From Brevibacillus_D fluminis_A (GTDB lineage Bacteria; Bacillota; Bacilli; Brevibacillales; Brevibacillaceae), in the NCBI RefSeq assembly GCF_052072235.1, contig NZ_CM125436.1, positions 4,086,001 through 4,150,000 on the forward strand: a stretch of 64,000 nucleotides of DNA, written 5' to 3'. The translations under genes and the position numbers were made by a program. Under the pieces are notes generated by a model. That model saw only the letters and a list, made by a program, of their open reading frames with translations, ran no database searches and was not told where the DNA came from. This document shows, piece by piece, positions 41,454-50,274 of the stretch (position 1 is the stretch's first letter; every line of letters begins with the position of its first letter).

Positions 41454-41804
41454 TTATTCTTTCATTTCGCTAAGCTCTTCTTCTTGCTTGTTATCCCCTT
41501 CGGGATACCAATGATCCAGCACTTTTCCTTGCAGCACTTTGCCGCGGATGAACTCGGCCTGCGCCTCGGAAAATTGCGGTGTCCAGTCAATGCCCAATTG
41601 ATCGGCAAGCTTGACGACGGTAAGCAGCTCTGCCCATGCAACATAACGTTTGTACCAGAAGAACTGGGGTTGCTCATTCATATACGGGTACAAATCATCG
41701 AATTCGGTATGTTTGCAATCAAGCGCACGTTCAAAGTATATCTTTGCTGACGCTAGTTTTTCTCCAAAGAATTCGTTAAGATTCACTTTTGCAAGGTCTG
41801 CCAT
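41454..41804 (-). CDS. Small cytoplasmic protein, unknown function
   Basis: 116 aa, helical and aromatic-rich (FFWYKRYVAWAELLTVVKLA), with a charged tail. GGGAGGG lies six bases before ATG at 41804. It has its own promoter-like sequence and shares a terminator with the L,D-transpeptidase gene. No motif that I recognise. Confidence 0.7.
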   Translation of the reverse strand: MADLAKVNLNEFFGEKLASAKIYFERALDCKHTEFDDLYPYMNEQPQFFWYKRYVAWAELLTVVKLADQLGIDWTPQFSEAQAEFIRGKVLQGKVLDHWYPEGDNKQEEELSEMKE

Positions 41805-41843
41805 CGCTATTCCCTCCCGTCGTGCATTCCTACTCTTTTCTTT

Positions 41844-41871
41844 ATTGTAGCATGTGGCGGCTGCGCTGAAA
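41844..41871 (-). promoter_or_regulatory. Promoter of the 41454-41804 gene
   Basis: Minus strand: TTTCAG (41866-41871), 16 nt, and TACAAT (41844-41849). Confidence 0.4.
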
Positions 41872-41885
41872 ATAGAAGATGCTTG

Positions 41886-44426
41886 CTAATTTGAATCCTG
41901 GCTGTCGCGATCCTTGTGCTTCTTCTTGCCCTTCCCTGTTTCCTGCGGCTGCTGGTCCGCCGGCTGCTCCTGCTGCGTGCTGACGTCCGGCGTGCCGCTC
42001 GGCGTTTGCTGGAAATCGGCCGGCGGCTGCGTATCTGTGCCAGTCGGCGGAATCGGCTGCCCCTGATTGTCCACGCCCGGCTGTCCCGTTTGGCTGCCAT
42101 CTGACGGCTGATTCGGGTCGCCTGGCTGTTGCCCCTGGTTATCCACTGGCGGCTGTTGATCGCCCTGGCCATCGGTTTCGCCTTGGTTCTGGTCATCATG
42201 CTGCTTCGCATCTTCCAGCAATTTATCCAGCTTGGCTGTATCGATTTTGGCCGGATTGGATGGAGGGCCTTCCACGCCTTGGGCGTCGCGCGGGATGACC
42301 AGATACGAGTACATCGTCGGTTGTGTCAGCGTGTCGACATAGGACGTGTCCTTCACATCTGCCGCAATCAGCTCTTTCTTATCAATCGAATCGGTGAAAC
42401 GGTAAATGTCATACGTCACGTCCGAGCCCTCGTTGCCGATCCAGCTCAATACCACTTTCAGCTTGTCGCCATCGATCGTCAAATCCGCAGCAAGCTGTGG
42501 TCCGGTTACTTGCTGTTCCGGCGGCTGCTCATCTTTCGCGCCATCCGGGCGGGTAAAGCCTTTGGATTTGACGCCTGCCAGTGCCTCCGTCATGACCTTG
42601 GAGAACATTTTCGCCGGAATGCCGCTTTCCTTGCGCATGACATGGCTCTTATCCTCGGTATCGAAGCCCATCCAAACCGCACCCAAATATTCCGGGGTAT
42701 AACCGACGAACCATGCGTCCTTGTCAGCACCGTTGACCAATGTCGACTGCGTGGTTCCCGTTTTCCCGACGACATCGAAGCCTTTGATCCGGGCGTTTTT
42801 CCCGGTTCCGTATTGTACGACGCCTGCCAGCAGTTGGTGCATATCCCAAGCGGTTTGGGGGGAAATGACCTGTGTTTGCTCAGGCGACACCGATTTTTCA
42901 AAGCCCATCTTTTCATTGGAAATCTTTGTAATGACGTAGCCTTTGGACATTTTGCCCCCATCGGCAAAAGCGGAGTAGGCTTGCGCCATCTCCAACGGCG
43001 ATGTCCCTTTGCTCAAGCCGCCGAGTGCGATCGCCAGGTTGCGGTCGTTTTGCGGGTCGAGCTGGATGCCGAATTTTTTCAAGTAATCGAGCGAATTGCT
43101 GACTCCGATTTCATTCAGCAGCCACACAGCCGGCACGTTGATGGACTGTGCCACGGCATCCTGGATGGAGATCGTTTCGCTGTATTTGTTGTTGTAATTT
43201 CGAGGTTCATAACCATTGAAATTTTGCCGCATGTTATTCAATTGGCTGTACAGGTTGGCTTTCCCCATATCGATCGCCGGGGCATAGACGGCAATCGGCT
43301 TAAACGTCGATCCCGGCTGTCTGCGCATGTCGGTCGCATGGCTGAAGCCTTTGTGCACATAGTTGCGGCCGCCCATTATTCCGGCGATCCCGCCCGTATG
43401 CTGGTCAAGCACGACCATCGCGCCCTCGACCTGCTGCTTCGGTCCATCGGGCGGGAAGTTGTTTGCGTCCTTGAACTGCTTGATCATGGCATCCTGCACC
43501 TTGGTGTCGAGCGCGGTGTAAATGTTCCATCCGCCGCGGTACAGCATCTCTTCCGGCACGCCGTATTTGTCTTCCGCTTCCTGTACCACGTAATCGATGT
43601 ACGCTTCATAGCCTGGCTTGATCCCGGCTTCCGTCGGGTTTTTGCGTGTCGGCAGCGGCTCGGCTTGCGCTTGCTGCTTTTGCTCCGCTGTAATGTACCC
43701 TTGCTCGCTCATCAGCCGCAAGATGGTGTCGCGGCGCTCTTTCGCCAGTGCCGGCTTGGCAAACGGCGAATAGGTGGACGGCGCTTTTGGAATCGCAGCC
43801 AGCATCGCCACTTCCGCGTTATCAAGCTCGTTAACGTGCTTGTTGAAATAAAGCTGGGAGGCGGCTTCGACACCGTAGACGCCATGCCCCAGGTAAATTT
43901 TATTCAAATACATCTCCATGATTTCATCCTTGGAGTATTTGCGCTCCAAACTGATGGCGATGCTCATCTCTTTCGTTTTGCGCCAGAATGTTTTCTCATG
44001 CGAGAGAAACACGTTTTTCGCCAGCTGCTGGGTGATCGTACTTCCCCCTTCAGCCATCGAGCCTTGCTGAACGTCCTTGATGATCGCTCCGGCCACCCGG
44101 AACAAGTCGACGCCGTTATGCTCGAAGAAGCGTCTGTCCTCGACCGCAACGAACGCGTTGATCAGGTTCGGCGGCATTTTGCTGATCGGCACATAGTCGC
44201 GTGTCTCCTGAACCGCCAACGTACCAACCGGCTGGTTGTTTTTGTCATAAATCACGGAAGCTTCCGTTTTGATATCCTCCAGTTTTTGCGGGTCAATGAG
44301 TTGCTGACCTGCATACAGTAGCGCGAAGTATCCCCCAAAGATGCTCAAGAGAAGAAAGACGAAAAACGAGATGACCAAAAGCGGCAACTTGCTTTTCTTT
44401 TTTCTCTTGGTTTTATTTGCTGCCAT
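41886..44426 (-). CDS. Class A penicillin-binding protein 1A
   Basis: 846 aa bifunctional peptidoglycan synthase with a basic cytoplasmic start and one membrane helix (LPLLVISFFVFLLLSIFGGY). The glycosyltransferase has VAVEDRRFFEHNGVD with catalytic Glu96, GGSTITQQLAKN and RKTKEMSIAISLERKYSK. The transpeptidase has GSTFK at about residue 374, SINVP and GKTGTTQ at about 553. A fibronectin type III-like module follows, and then a ~120-residue Pro/Gln/Asp-rich tail ending in Lys/Asp residues. GGAGG precedes ATG at 44426. An ECF-sigma promoter lies upstream, so it is probably induced by envelope stress. Confidence 0.95.
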   Translation of the reverse strand: MAANKTKRKKKSKLPLLVISFFVFLLLSIFGGYFALLYAGQQLIDPQKLEDIKTEASVIYDKNNQPVGTLAVQETRDYVPISKMPPNLINAFVAVEDRRFFEHNGVDLFRVAGAIIKDVQQGSMAEGGSTITQQLAKNVFLSHEKTFWRKTKEMSIAISLERKYSKDEIMEMYLNKIYLGHGVYGVEAASQLYFNKHVNELDNAEVAMLAAIPKAPSTYSPFAKPALAKERRDTILRLMSEQGYITAEQKQQAQAEPLPTRKNPTEAGIKPGYEAYIDYVVQEAEDKYGVPEEMLYRGGWNIYTALDTKVQDAMIKQFKDANNFPPDGPKQQVEGAMVVLDQHTGGIAGIMGGRNYVHKGFSHATDMRRQPGSTFKPIAVYAPAIDMGKANLYSQLNNMRQNFNGYEPRNYNNKYSETISIQDAVAQSINVPAVWLLNEIGVSNSLDYLKKFGIQLDPQNDRNLAIALGGLSKGTSPLEMAQAYSAFADGGKMSKGYVITKISNEKMGFEKSVSPEQTQVISPQTAWDMHQLLAGVVQYGTGKNARIKGFDVVGKTGTTQSTLVNGADKDAWFVGYTPEYLGAVWMGFDTEDKSHVMRKESGIPAKMFSKVMTEALAGVKSKGFTRPDGAKDEQPPEQQVTGPQLAADLTIDGDKLKVVLSWIGNEGSDVTYDIYRFTDSIDKKELIAADVKDTSYVDTLTQPTMYSYLVIPRDAQGVEGPPSNPAKIDTAKLDKLLEDAKQHDDQNQGETDGQGDQQPPVDNQGQQPGDPNQPSDGSQTGQPGVDNQGQPIPPTGTDTQPPADFQQTPSGTPDVSTQQEQPADQQPQETGKGKKKHKDRDSQDSN

Positions 44427-44466
44427 TTGTGACCTCCTGGTTTCTATCCTCTATACAACCAATATA

Positions 44467-44492
44467 GACGAATCATCTGTGAAAAAGTTTCA
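44467..44492 (-). promoter_or_regulatory. ECF-sigma promoter of the PBP1A gene
   Basis: Minus strand: TGAAAC (44487-44492), a 16-nt spacer, and CGTC (44467-44470) followed by TATA, a full match to the TGAAAC-N16-CGTC consensus of envelope-stress ECF sigmas. It is 41 nt before the start codon. The remaining middle of the 380-nt gap 44427-44806 shows no gene that I can support. Confidence 0.7.
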
Positions 44493-44709
44493 GGGCAGTC
44501 GCCGTCCCGATACTATCATTTCACATGTCACACCGTTTGTCATTAAAGGAATCTGAGAAGCGAAACAGCAAGACAGATCGAAATATTCCCACAAATGAGT
44601 CGTCCATTCTCAAAAGCGGGAAGTTTTGATCACTTTCATCTGCCGCTGTTTTTCGCAAATCCCTTGGGCGGCACGGTCTTTCGTTTTGCTGACAATGCTG
44701 GCATATCCC

Positions 44710-44738
44710 TTGCTTATGTAAGAAGTGACAGGTATGAT
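44710..44738 (+). promoter_or_regulatory. Sigma-A promoter of the polyamine-type binding protein gene
   Basis: -35 TTGCTT (44710-44715), a 17-nt spacer, and -10 TATGAT (44733-44738), 68 nt before the start. Confidence 0.6.
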
Positions 44739-44806
44739 GGATAGTTAGAGGTAATCCCAACATCGAATTTGGTACCCTACCACTACACGACGGAAGGAAG
44801 GTATTT

Positions 44807-45922
44807 GTGAAAAAGAATCTGAAAAAATGGACAAGCCTGGCTGCCACGATGCTGCTCGGCGCTTCCCTCATTGCCGGCTGTTCGTCCGGCAGCACTCCGA
44901 ACGAAACGGCGAGCGATGCAGGTACAGGTGCAGCTGCCGGCTCCAAAGACGACGGGCTATCCAAAGAACTCAACCTGTTCATCTGGTCCGAGTACATTCC
45001 GCAAAGCGTGCTCGATCAATTCCAGCAAAAGTACGGCGTCAAAATCAACTACGCGACCTATGCATCTAATGAAGAGATGTTTGCCAAGCTGGCGGTCGAT
45101 TCCTCCAGCTATGACTTGTCCGTCGCCAGCGGCTATATGGTCGAAGCGATGAAGAAGCAAAACCTGCTTGCGGAAATCGATCATGCGAACATTCCGAATT
45201 TGAAGAATGTCGGCAAAGAGTTTTTGACGACCCCATCCGATCCGGAGTCGAAATTTTCCGTTCCTTATCTGTGGGGAAATGTCGTCATCGCAGTGAACAC
45301 CGACAAAGTGAAGATTCCGATCAAAGGCTACAAAGATTTGTTCAATCCTGAGCTGAAGCAGCAGCTCGTCGTCCTCGATGACGCGCGCTCGATGATCGGA
45401 CTCGCGAATATCATGCAGGGCAAATCGATCAATGAGACCGATTCCGCCGTCTTGCAAAAATCAAAGCAGCTGTTGATCGACCTGAAGCCGAACGTGAAAG
45501 CATTCGACAGCGACAGCCCGAAAACGCTCCTGCTCAATGGCGAGGCGACCGCCGGGATCGTGTACGGGGCGGAAGCTTCCTTGGCGCGTCGCGAAAATCC
45601 GGCGATCAAAACGATTTTGCCGGAGGAAGGCTTCGAGCTGTGGCAGGACGATTTCGTCATTCCGAAAAACAGCCCGCACAAGAAGACAGCCGAAGCGTTC
45701 ATCAACTTCATTCTGCAGCCTGAAATCAGCGCGGAAATTTCCAAGGAGTTCCCGTATGCGAATCCGAACATGGAAGCGCACAAGCTGATGGACAAAGCGA
45801 TTCTGGAAGACCCTGCTGTCTATCCTCCGCAAGAAGATATGAAGCGCGGTCAATACATGGTCGATCTGGGCGAAAAATCGCAAGAACTCGACCGCATCTG
45901 GTCGGAATTGAAACTGCAATAA
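44807..45922 (+). CDS. Spermidine/putrescine-type ABC substrate-binding lipoprotein, orphan
   Basis: 371 aa from GTG at 44807 (GGAAGGAAGG upstream). Lipobox LIAGC near residue 25, then the PotD-like fold: LNLFIWSEYIPQSVLDQFQQ, YDLSVASGYMVEAM, VPYLWGNVVIAVNTDKV and IPKNSPHKKTAEAFINFIL. The W-S-x-Y-I opening and the Asp/Glu ligand regions match PotD/PotF proteins that bind polyamines. No ATPase or permease is adjacent; the next gene, 67 nt on, is a secreted amidohydrolase. It may serve a transporter encoded elsewhere, or deliver or sense a nitrogenous ligand related to that enzyme. Confidence 0.85.
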   Translation: MKKNLKKWTSLAATMLLGASLIAGCSSGSTPNETASDAGTGAAAGSKDDGLSKELNLFIWSEYIPQSVLDQFQQKYGVKINYATYASNEEMFAKLAVDSSSYDLSVASGYMVEAMKKQNLLAEIDHANIPNLKNVGKEFLTTPSDPESKFSVPYLWGNVVIAVNTDKVKIPIKGYKDLFNPELKQQLVVLDDARSMIGLANIMQGKSINETDSAVLQKSKQLLIDLKPNVKAFDSDSPKTLLLNGEATAGIVYGAEASLARRENPAIKTILPEEGFELWQDDFVIPKNSPHKKTAEAFINFILQPEISAEISKEFPYANPNMEAHKLMDKAILEDPAVYPPQEDMKRGQYMVDLGEKSQELDRIWSELKLQ

Positions 45923-45989
45923 TGACACCGAGAGCTGCTGCATGGATTCATGGCAAACAGAAACCAAATGGTATCAGGGGGAACATTGC

Positions 45990-47732
45990 ATGAAGAAAAG
46001 AACATTCTCGGGTGTTTTGCTGACCGCACTGCTTCTTGGCGCGGGTTTTGCCCAAGCGGCGCCGGCTGCTCCGGCTCCGGCACAGGTCAGCGAACATGCA
46101 GCAGATCTCGTGTTTCAAAACGGCAGCGTCTATACGGTGGACAAAAACAGAAACTGGGCCCAAGCCGTAGCCGTCAAAGGCGATACGATCGTGTTCGTCG
46201 GCTCGAATAGCGACGTTCGCGCCTACATCGGCCCGAAAACGAAAGTGGTCGACTTGGCCGGAAAGATGCTCTTGCCCGGATTTTTCGACGCGCATGCCCA
46301 TGCGAGCGAGACGGTCAAGCAGGTGTTCCAGGTCAATCTGTTCGGGCTGGAATCGGTCGATGCGTACAAAAAGGCGATCAAGGATTTCATCGCGGCCAAT
46401 CCGAAGCGCACGTTCATTACCGGCATGGGCTGGAGCAATACCGTCGTTCCGGGGAAAGGGCCGGATAAGGCATGGCTTGATGAAATCAGCAAGCAGATCC
46501 CGATCGTCTTGACCTCGGAAGACGGCCACTCCTACTGGGTCAATTCAAAGGCGCTCGAACTCGCGAACATCACCAAAACGACCAAAAATCCGGCCGGCGG
46601 CATCATTGAGCGGGATGCCAATGGCGATGCGCTGGGGACGCTGCGCGACAGTGCGAAAGACCTGCTTGACGGCTTGATCCCCGCCACGACCGTCGACGAG
46701 TACACCAAAGGCTTGGAGATTTTCGAAAAGATGGCGAACGAGCGCGGCATCACCGGCGTCCACGAGCCGATGGTCGGCGGCAAGCCGGTCATCGAAGCGT
46801 ACAAAAACCTGGAGAAAGCGGACAAGCTCACCATCCGGTTCCGCAATTCACTGGTAGCGGACCCTGCATTGGGCATGTCGCAGGTCCCCGATCTGGTCAA
46901 GGTGCGCGAGGAGAACAAAGGCCCTCTGTTTCAGGTGAATACGGTGAAAATCTTTTTGGATGGCGTCATTGAGGGCAGCACCGGCTATTTGAAGGAAAAG
47001 TACCACAACGTCGATTCGCACGGTGAAGTCATCTGGGACCCGTTTACGTACAAAACGACTGCTGCCGCCCTGGATCATGCAGGCTTCCAGCTCCACCACC
47101 ACGCAATCGGTGACGCAGCGGTCGCTCTCGCGCTGGATGGCATCGAATTCGCCGAAGCGGAGAACGGCAAACGCGATGCGCGCCATGCGATCACGCATAT
47201 GCAGCTGGTGAGCCCTGAAGATGTGCCGCGCTTCAAGAAGGACGGCGTCGTGGCGGTCGCCCAACCGTTCTGGGCGTTCAAGGAGCCGGGTTATTACAAC
47301 GACATCCAGGTGCCTTATCTCGGTCAAGAGCGCGCGGAAAAAGAGTATCCGATCAAAGGCCTGATCAATCTCGGCGTGCCGCTCGCCTCCTCAAGCGATT
47401 TTCCCGTAACACAGGAATTCGGTCCGCTGCATAGCATTGAGACCGGCGTGACCCGCTTGCCTGAAGGCTCTGCCTCCACTGATCCGGCCGACATTTTGTG
47501 GCCCGAGGAACGGGCGACGCTCGCCGATATGATCGCCAGCGTGACGATCAATGGCGCCTATCACAACTTTGTCGACGACATTACCGGCTCGATCGAGCTT
47601 GGCAAAAAAGCGGATTTGGTCGTGCTCGACAAAAACTTGTTCAACATCCCAGCCAACCAAATCCATACCGCAAAAGTGCTGTTGACGATGTTGGGCGGCA
47701 AAGCCGTTTATCAGGACGCGTCGTTCAAATGA
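45990..47732 (+). CDS. Secreted amidohydrolase (YtcJ-like)
   Basis: 580 aa from ATG at 45990 (GGGGG upstream). Signal peptide MKKRTFSGVLLTALLLGAGF with AQA cleavage. The amidohydrolase_3 fold follows: DLVFQNGSVYTVDKNRNWAQ, metal-binding FFDAHAHAS, EDGHSYWVNSKAL, LHHHAIGDAAV and SSDFPV, with the closing ADLVVLDKNLF. It hydrolyses C-N bonds of an unknown amide, outside the membrane. It probably shares a transcript with the upstream binding-protein gene, so one idea is extracellular release of an amine that the lipoprotein binds. Confidence 0.88.
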   Translation: MKKRTFSGVLLTALLLGAGFAQAAPAAPAPAQVSEHAADLVFQNGSVYTVDKNRNWAQAVAVKGDTIVFVGSNSDVRAYIGPKTKVVDLAGKMLLPGFFDAHAHASETVKQVFQVNLFGLESVDAYKKAIKDFIAANPKRTFITGMGWSNTVVPGKGPDKAWLDEISKQIPIVLTSEDGHSYWVNSKALELANITKTTKNPAGGIIERDANGDALGTLRDSAKDLLDGLIPATTVDEYTKGLEIFEKMANERGITGVHEPMVGGKPVIEAYKNLEKADKLTIRFRNSLVADPALGMSQVPDLVKVREENKGPLFQVNTVKIFLDGVIEGSTGYLKEKYHNVDSHGEVIWDPFTYKTTAAALDHAGFQLHHHAIGDAAVALALDGIEFAEAENGKRDARHAITHMQLVSPEDVPRFKKDGVVAVAQPFWAFKEPGYYNDIQVPYLGQERAEKEYPIKGLINLGVPLASSSDFPVTQEFGPLHSIETGVTRLPEGSASTDPADILWPEERATLADMIASVTINGAYHNFVDDITGSIELGKKADLVVLDKNLFNIPANQIHTAKVLLTMLGGKAVYQDASFK

Positions 47733-47734
47733 GC

Positions 47735-47766
47735 CAAAAAACCAGCCATGACCGGCTGGTTTTTTG
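47735..47766. terminator. Bidirectional terminator
   Basis: AAAAAACCAGCC-ATGA-CCGGCTGGTTTTTT is a near-perfect hairpin between two convergent genes. Confidence 0.9.
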
Positions 47767-47769
47767 CTT

Positions 47770-48600
47770 TTACTTGGACGTGAATATTATGGCGTACCCG
47801 CTGCGTTCCAGCTGATTGCGCCGGAACAGCGCTAGCGAGAACGTCAGGAGCGCTGCGCTGATCAGCGCCATGACGGCAGTGAGCGCGAACGTCGTGCCCT
47901 CGTGCAAATTGCCGCTTACCTTAAACAGATAGACATGAAGGGAGAGTCTGTCGGTCCAGTCATTGAAGTGCATGACAGCCGATGGCTCCGCATCGCTCCA
48001 CCAAAGGTTCAGCATAAGAGCGGCCAGCAGCTTGGGGAAAAACAGCACGAGTGCCGTGAGCAAATACGCTGCCATACGTCTGCCGGTCACGGTTGCACAA
48101 AGAAATCCAAGGCTGTATAGCGCTGTCAGCACCATGCCCGTCGCGACGTGCCAGCGGAAGGCGTCGCCGATCTGATAGGCGGCCGGGATCAGCTCGGTCA
48201 TGATGACGACGAACAGCAGATTGGCTAACACCGTGATCCAGACGAACAACAGCCCGGCGATATATTTCACGAGCGCTATCTGTGTCCGGCTGATCGGTAG
48301 CGCGACCAAAAACTGCAAGGTATGCTCCTGCCGTTCATCCCCAATCAAACGGATTGCGATCGTCGGGATCAAAAAGATGCCGAGAAACGTCAGCGTGCTG
48401 CCATCGTTGTGCAACAGCATCTTCTCCAACGCGCGCGCCCACCCTGTCAACGTACGATCCTCGTACGCCATCCCGAACCAGTACAGCAGCCCGGACAACG
48501 TCGGATACAGGCTGAGCAAAAGAAAGGTGACGACGAACAGCAGCCGGTTTTGAATCCATTCCTTGCGCAGGAGCGGTTTAATCCAAGCGAATCGGCTCAT
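47770..48600 (-). CDS. ABC-2-type transporter permease
   Basis: 276 aa from ATG at 48600 (AAAGGAGGGG upstream); it overlaps the ATPase gene by 23 nt. Six hydrophobic segments, beginning LLFVVTFLLLSLYPTLSGLL, and the cytoplasmic loop IGDERQEHTLQFLVALPISR, which is typical of YtrC/CcmB-like ABC-2 permeases. With the ATPase and the YtrA-type repressor it forms an envelope-stress ABC module. The cargo of such modules is unknown in general. Confidence 0.85.
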   Translation of the reverse strand: MSRFAWIKPLLRKEWIQNRLLFVVTFLLLSLYPTLSGLLYWFGMAYEDRTLTGWARALEKMLLHNDGSTLTFLGIFLIPTIAIRLIGDERQEHTLQFLVALPISRTQIALVKYIAGLLFVWITVLANLLFVVIMTELIPAAYQIGDAFRWHVATGMVLTALYSLGFLCATVTGRRMAAYLLTALVLFFPKLLAALMLNLWWSDAEPSAVMHFNDWTDRLSLHVYLFKVSGNLHEGTTFALTAVMALISAALLTFSLALFRRNQLERSGYAIIFTSK

Positions 48601-49495
48601 ACCGATACCCCTCCTTTTGCGCAACGTGGATGAACAGCTCCTCCAGTCCGGCATCCCGAACGTCCACATGGGCAGGCCGGGCGGCTTTCACCCTCTCCAA
48701 GCAATTCTCCCACTTGCCCGAAATCGTGATCGTGCAAAATTTGCCCTCTTCCTGAATCCGGATGACATCCTCCATTTGACGAACCTCTTGGGGAACCCCT
48801 GCCAAAAAAACGGCCTGGATCATTCGCGAGGACGCCTTCAGCGCATCGAGCGAGCGATCGACGATCAACCTCCCGTTGATCAAAAACCCGACATGATCCG
48901 CCAGCCGCTCGACCTCGTGGACTTGATGGGTGGCAAAGAGCACGGTGGTATCACCGGAAGCAACCTCCTGCATGACCAGCTGCAGGCAGGTCTGCCGGAC
49001 GATTGGATCAAGCCCGCTCGTCAGTTCATCGAGGATGAGCAGCCGCGGCCTGGAAGATAATGCGATCAAGAGGGCCAGCTGTGTCCTCATCCCCTTTGAA
49101 AAGGACCGGATGCGGCGGTTCCACGGCAGGGCGAACATCTGCTTCAGCTTGCGGCAGCGCTCATCGTCCCAAGCGGGATACAGCCCGGCGCATAAACGGA
49201 TCAGCTCGTCTGCCTTCAGATCCGGATACATCGTCTGCGGCTCCAGCACGAAACCGACGCGCTTCCGTACCTCCCCGGTCGCATCATCCATTTTCCTGCC
49301 GAACAAGTATCCCTCGCCTTCTGACGGCAGGACTATGCCGAGCAGCATTTTCAACAGGCTTGTTTTGCCCGCGCCATTGGGGCCGAGCAGCCCGTAAACG
49401 CCGCCATGCTCAATGGCGAGATTCACGTTGTCTACGGCAGTCACACCGCCGTATCGCTTCGTCAGCCGTTGCGTCTGAATGGCCAACTGTGTCAT
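48578..49495 (-). CDS. ABC transporter ATPase (YtrB-like)
   Basis: 305 aa. Walker A GLLGPNGAGKTSLLKML; signature FSKGMRTQLALL (LSGGQ replaced by FSKGM, as is usual in ABC-2 ATPases); Walker B LLILDELTSGLDP, where the normal Pro after Glu is Leu; H-loop FATHQVHEVE. The C-terminal ~90 residues form the small DUF4162-like domain. The start ATG overlaps the GntR stop (ATGA), so the regulator, ATPase and permease are one operon. Confidence 0.9.
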   Translation of the reverse strand: MTQLAIQTQRLTKRYGGVTAVDNVNLAIEHGGVYGLLGPNGAGKTSLLKMLLGIVLPSEGEGYLFGRKMDDATGEVRKRVGFVLEPQTMYPDLKADELIRLCAGLYPAWDDERCRKLKQMFALPWNRRIRSFSKGMRTQLALLIALSSRPRLLILDELTSGLDPIVRQTCLQLVMQEVASGDTTVLFATHQVHEVERLADHVGFLINGRLIVDRSLDALKASSRMIQAVFLAGVPQEVRQMEDVIRIQEEGKFCTITISGKWENCLERVKAARPAHVDVRDAGLEELFIHVAQKEGYRYEPIRLD

Positions 49496-49890
49496 CGCTG
49501 CTTCCTCCTCTCTTCATACCAATCGCGAACGCCCGCTGTCAGCATGTCGAGCAGCTCGCTCTCTGTCATCTGCAAATGGTGGGTTTCAACAAGCAATTTT
49601 TCCAAAAACGGCGCGATCGCTGCAGCCTTCTCTTCCTTGGACAGCCGCTGGCCGGGCGCGGCCAGAAACGTTCCGCGGCCGCGCATCGTCACAATGATGC
49701 CTTCGCGCTCCAGCTCCTGATACGCCTTGGCAACGGTATTCGGGTTAATCATGATGGAGGAAGCCAGCTCGCGCACGGTCGGCAATTTGTCCCCGGGCGT
49801 GATGATCCCCTTTGCCGCCGCCTCCTTTACCCCGTTGATGATTTGTGCGTACAGGGGTGTGCTGGACCGCTGATCGATTTGGAACCACAC
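49492..49890 (-). CDS. GntR-family repressor, YtrA subfamily
   Basis: 132 aa from GTG at 49890; the product begins WFQIDQRSSTPLYAQIINGV as YtrA proteins do. GTG at 49899 is an alternative. The winged HTH is LPTVRELASSIMINPNTVAK, AYQELEREGIIVTMRGRGTF, and a short dimerisation helix replaces an effector domain. A perfect 9-bp-arm palindrome lies just upstream, so it almost certainly autorepresses. It shares an operon with an ABC-2 transporter, the classic YtrA layout induced by cell-wall antibiotics. Confidence 0.9.
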   Translation of the reverse strand: MWFQIDQRSSTPLYAQIINGVKEAAAKGIITPGDKLPTVRELASSIMINPNTVAKAYQELEREGIIVTMRGRGTFLAAPGQRLSKEEKAAAIAPFLEKLLVETHHLQMTESELLDMLTAGVRDWYEERRKQR

Positions 49891-49911
49891 GGCTCCCACC
49901 TCTTGTTCTAG

Positions 49912-49934
49912 TTGTACTAGTTTATCTAGTACAA
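49912..49934. promoter_or_regulatory. YtrA-type operator
   Basis: TTGTACTAG-TTTAT-CTAGTACAA is a perfect inverted repeat starting 22 nt before the repressor start. It fits the palindromic sites known for YtrA regulators. Confidence 0.75.
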
Positions 49935-50001
49935 TGTTTTTTTCAGGTTACTTGATCAAAGGCCGTTTGTCAAATGGAACGGAAACAGCGGTGGTGTAAA
50001 T

Positions 50002-50036
50002 AAAAAAGGAGGCCCTTCTACAAGGCCTCCAGCATT
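50002..50036 (-). terminator. Terminator of the cstA-ybdD operon
   Basis: Minus strand GGAGGCC-N9-GGCCTCC followed by TTTTTT. Confidence 0.85.
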
Positions 50037-50061
50037 TTAGCTGCTTTGGATTATCAATCCG

Positions 50062-50274
50062 TCAGCAGCAGCGCGATACGCCGCCGCGTTCGTAGCGGTC
50101 TTTCAGCGCACACACGTAATATTCTTTTTCCGACATCGGAAATTCGCCCGGCTTGGCGTGGGTACGGTACCAGTGATCCAGATAGCGGTCATAGTCAGGC
50201 ATGCCGAAAATGGTCTTGATCACGGTCCGGATGCGCCGCAGCAACGTTTTCAGATTTTTGCGCCGGTATCTCAT
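50062..50274 (-). CDS. YbdD/YjiX-family small protein
   Basis: 70 aa. ATG at 50274 overlaps the cstA stop (ATGA). Basic N-terminus, then MPDYDRYLDHWYRTHAKPGE and MSEKEYYVCALKDRYERGG, the fingerprint of the YbdD/YjiX (Sel_put) family that accompanies CstA/BtsT transporters. A likely accessory subunit or modulator of the pyruvate/peptide transporter. Ends with RCC. Confidence 0.9.
   Translation of the reverse strand: MRYRRKNLKTLLRRIRTVIKTIFGMPDYDRYLDHWYRTHAKPGEFPMSEKEYYVCALKDRYERGGVSRCC

Noticed and set aside
44521..44997. Minus-strand ORF in the PBP1A/binding-protein gap
   Set aside because: It overlaps the lipoprotein coding start and the sigma-A promoter on the other strand. No ribosome binding site or family pattern.
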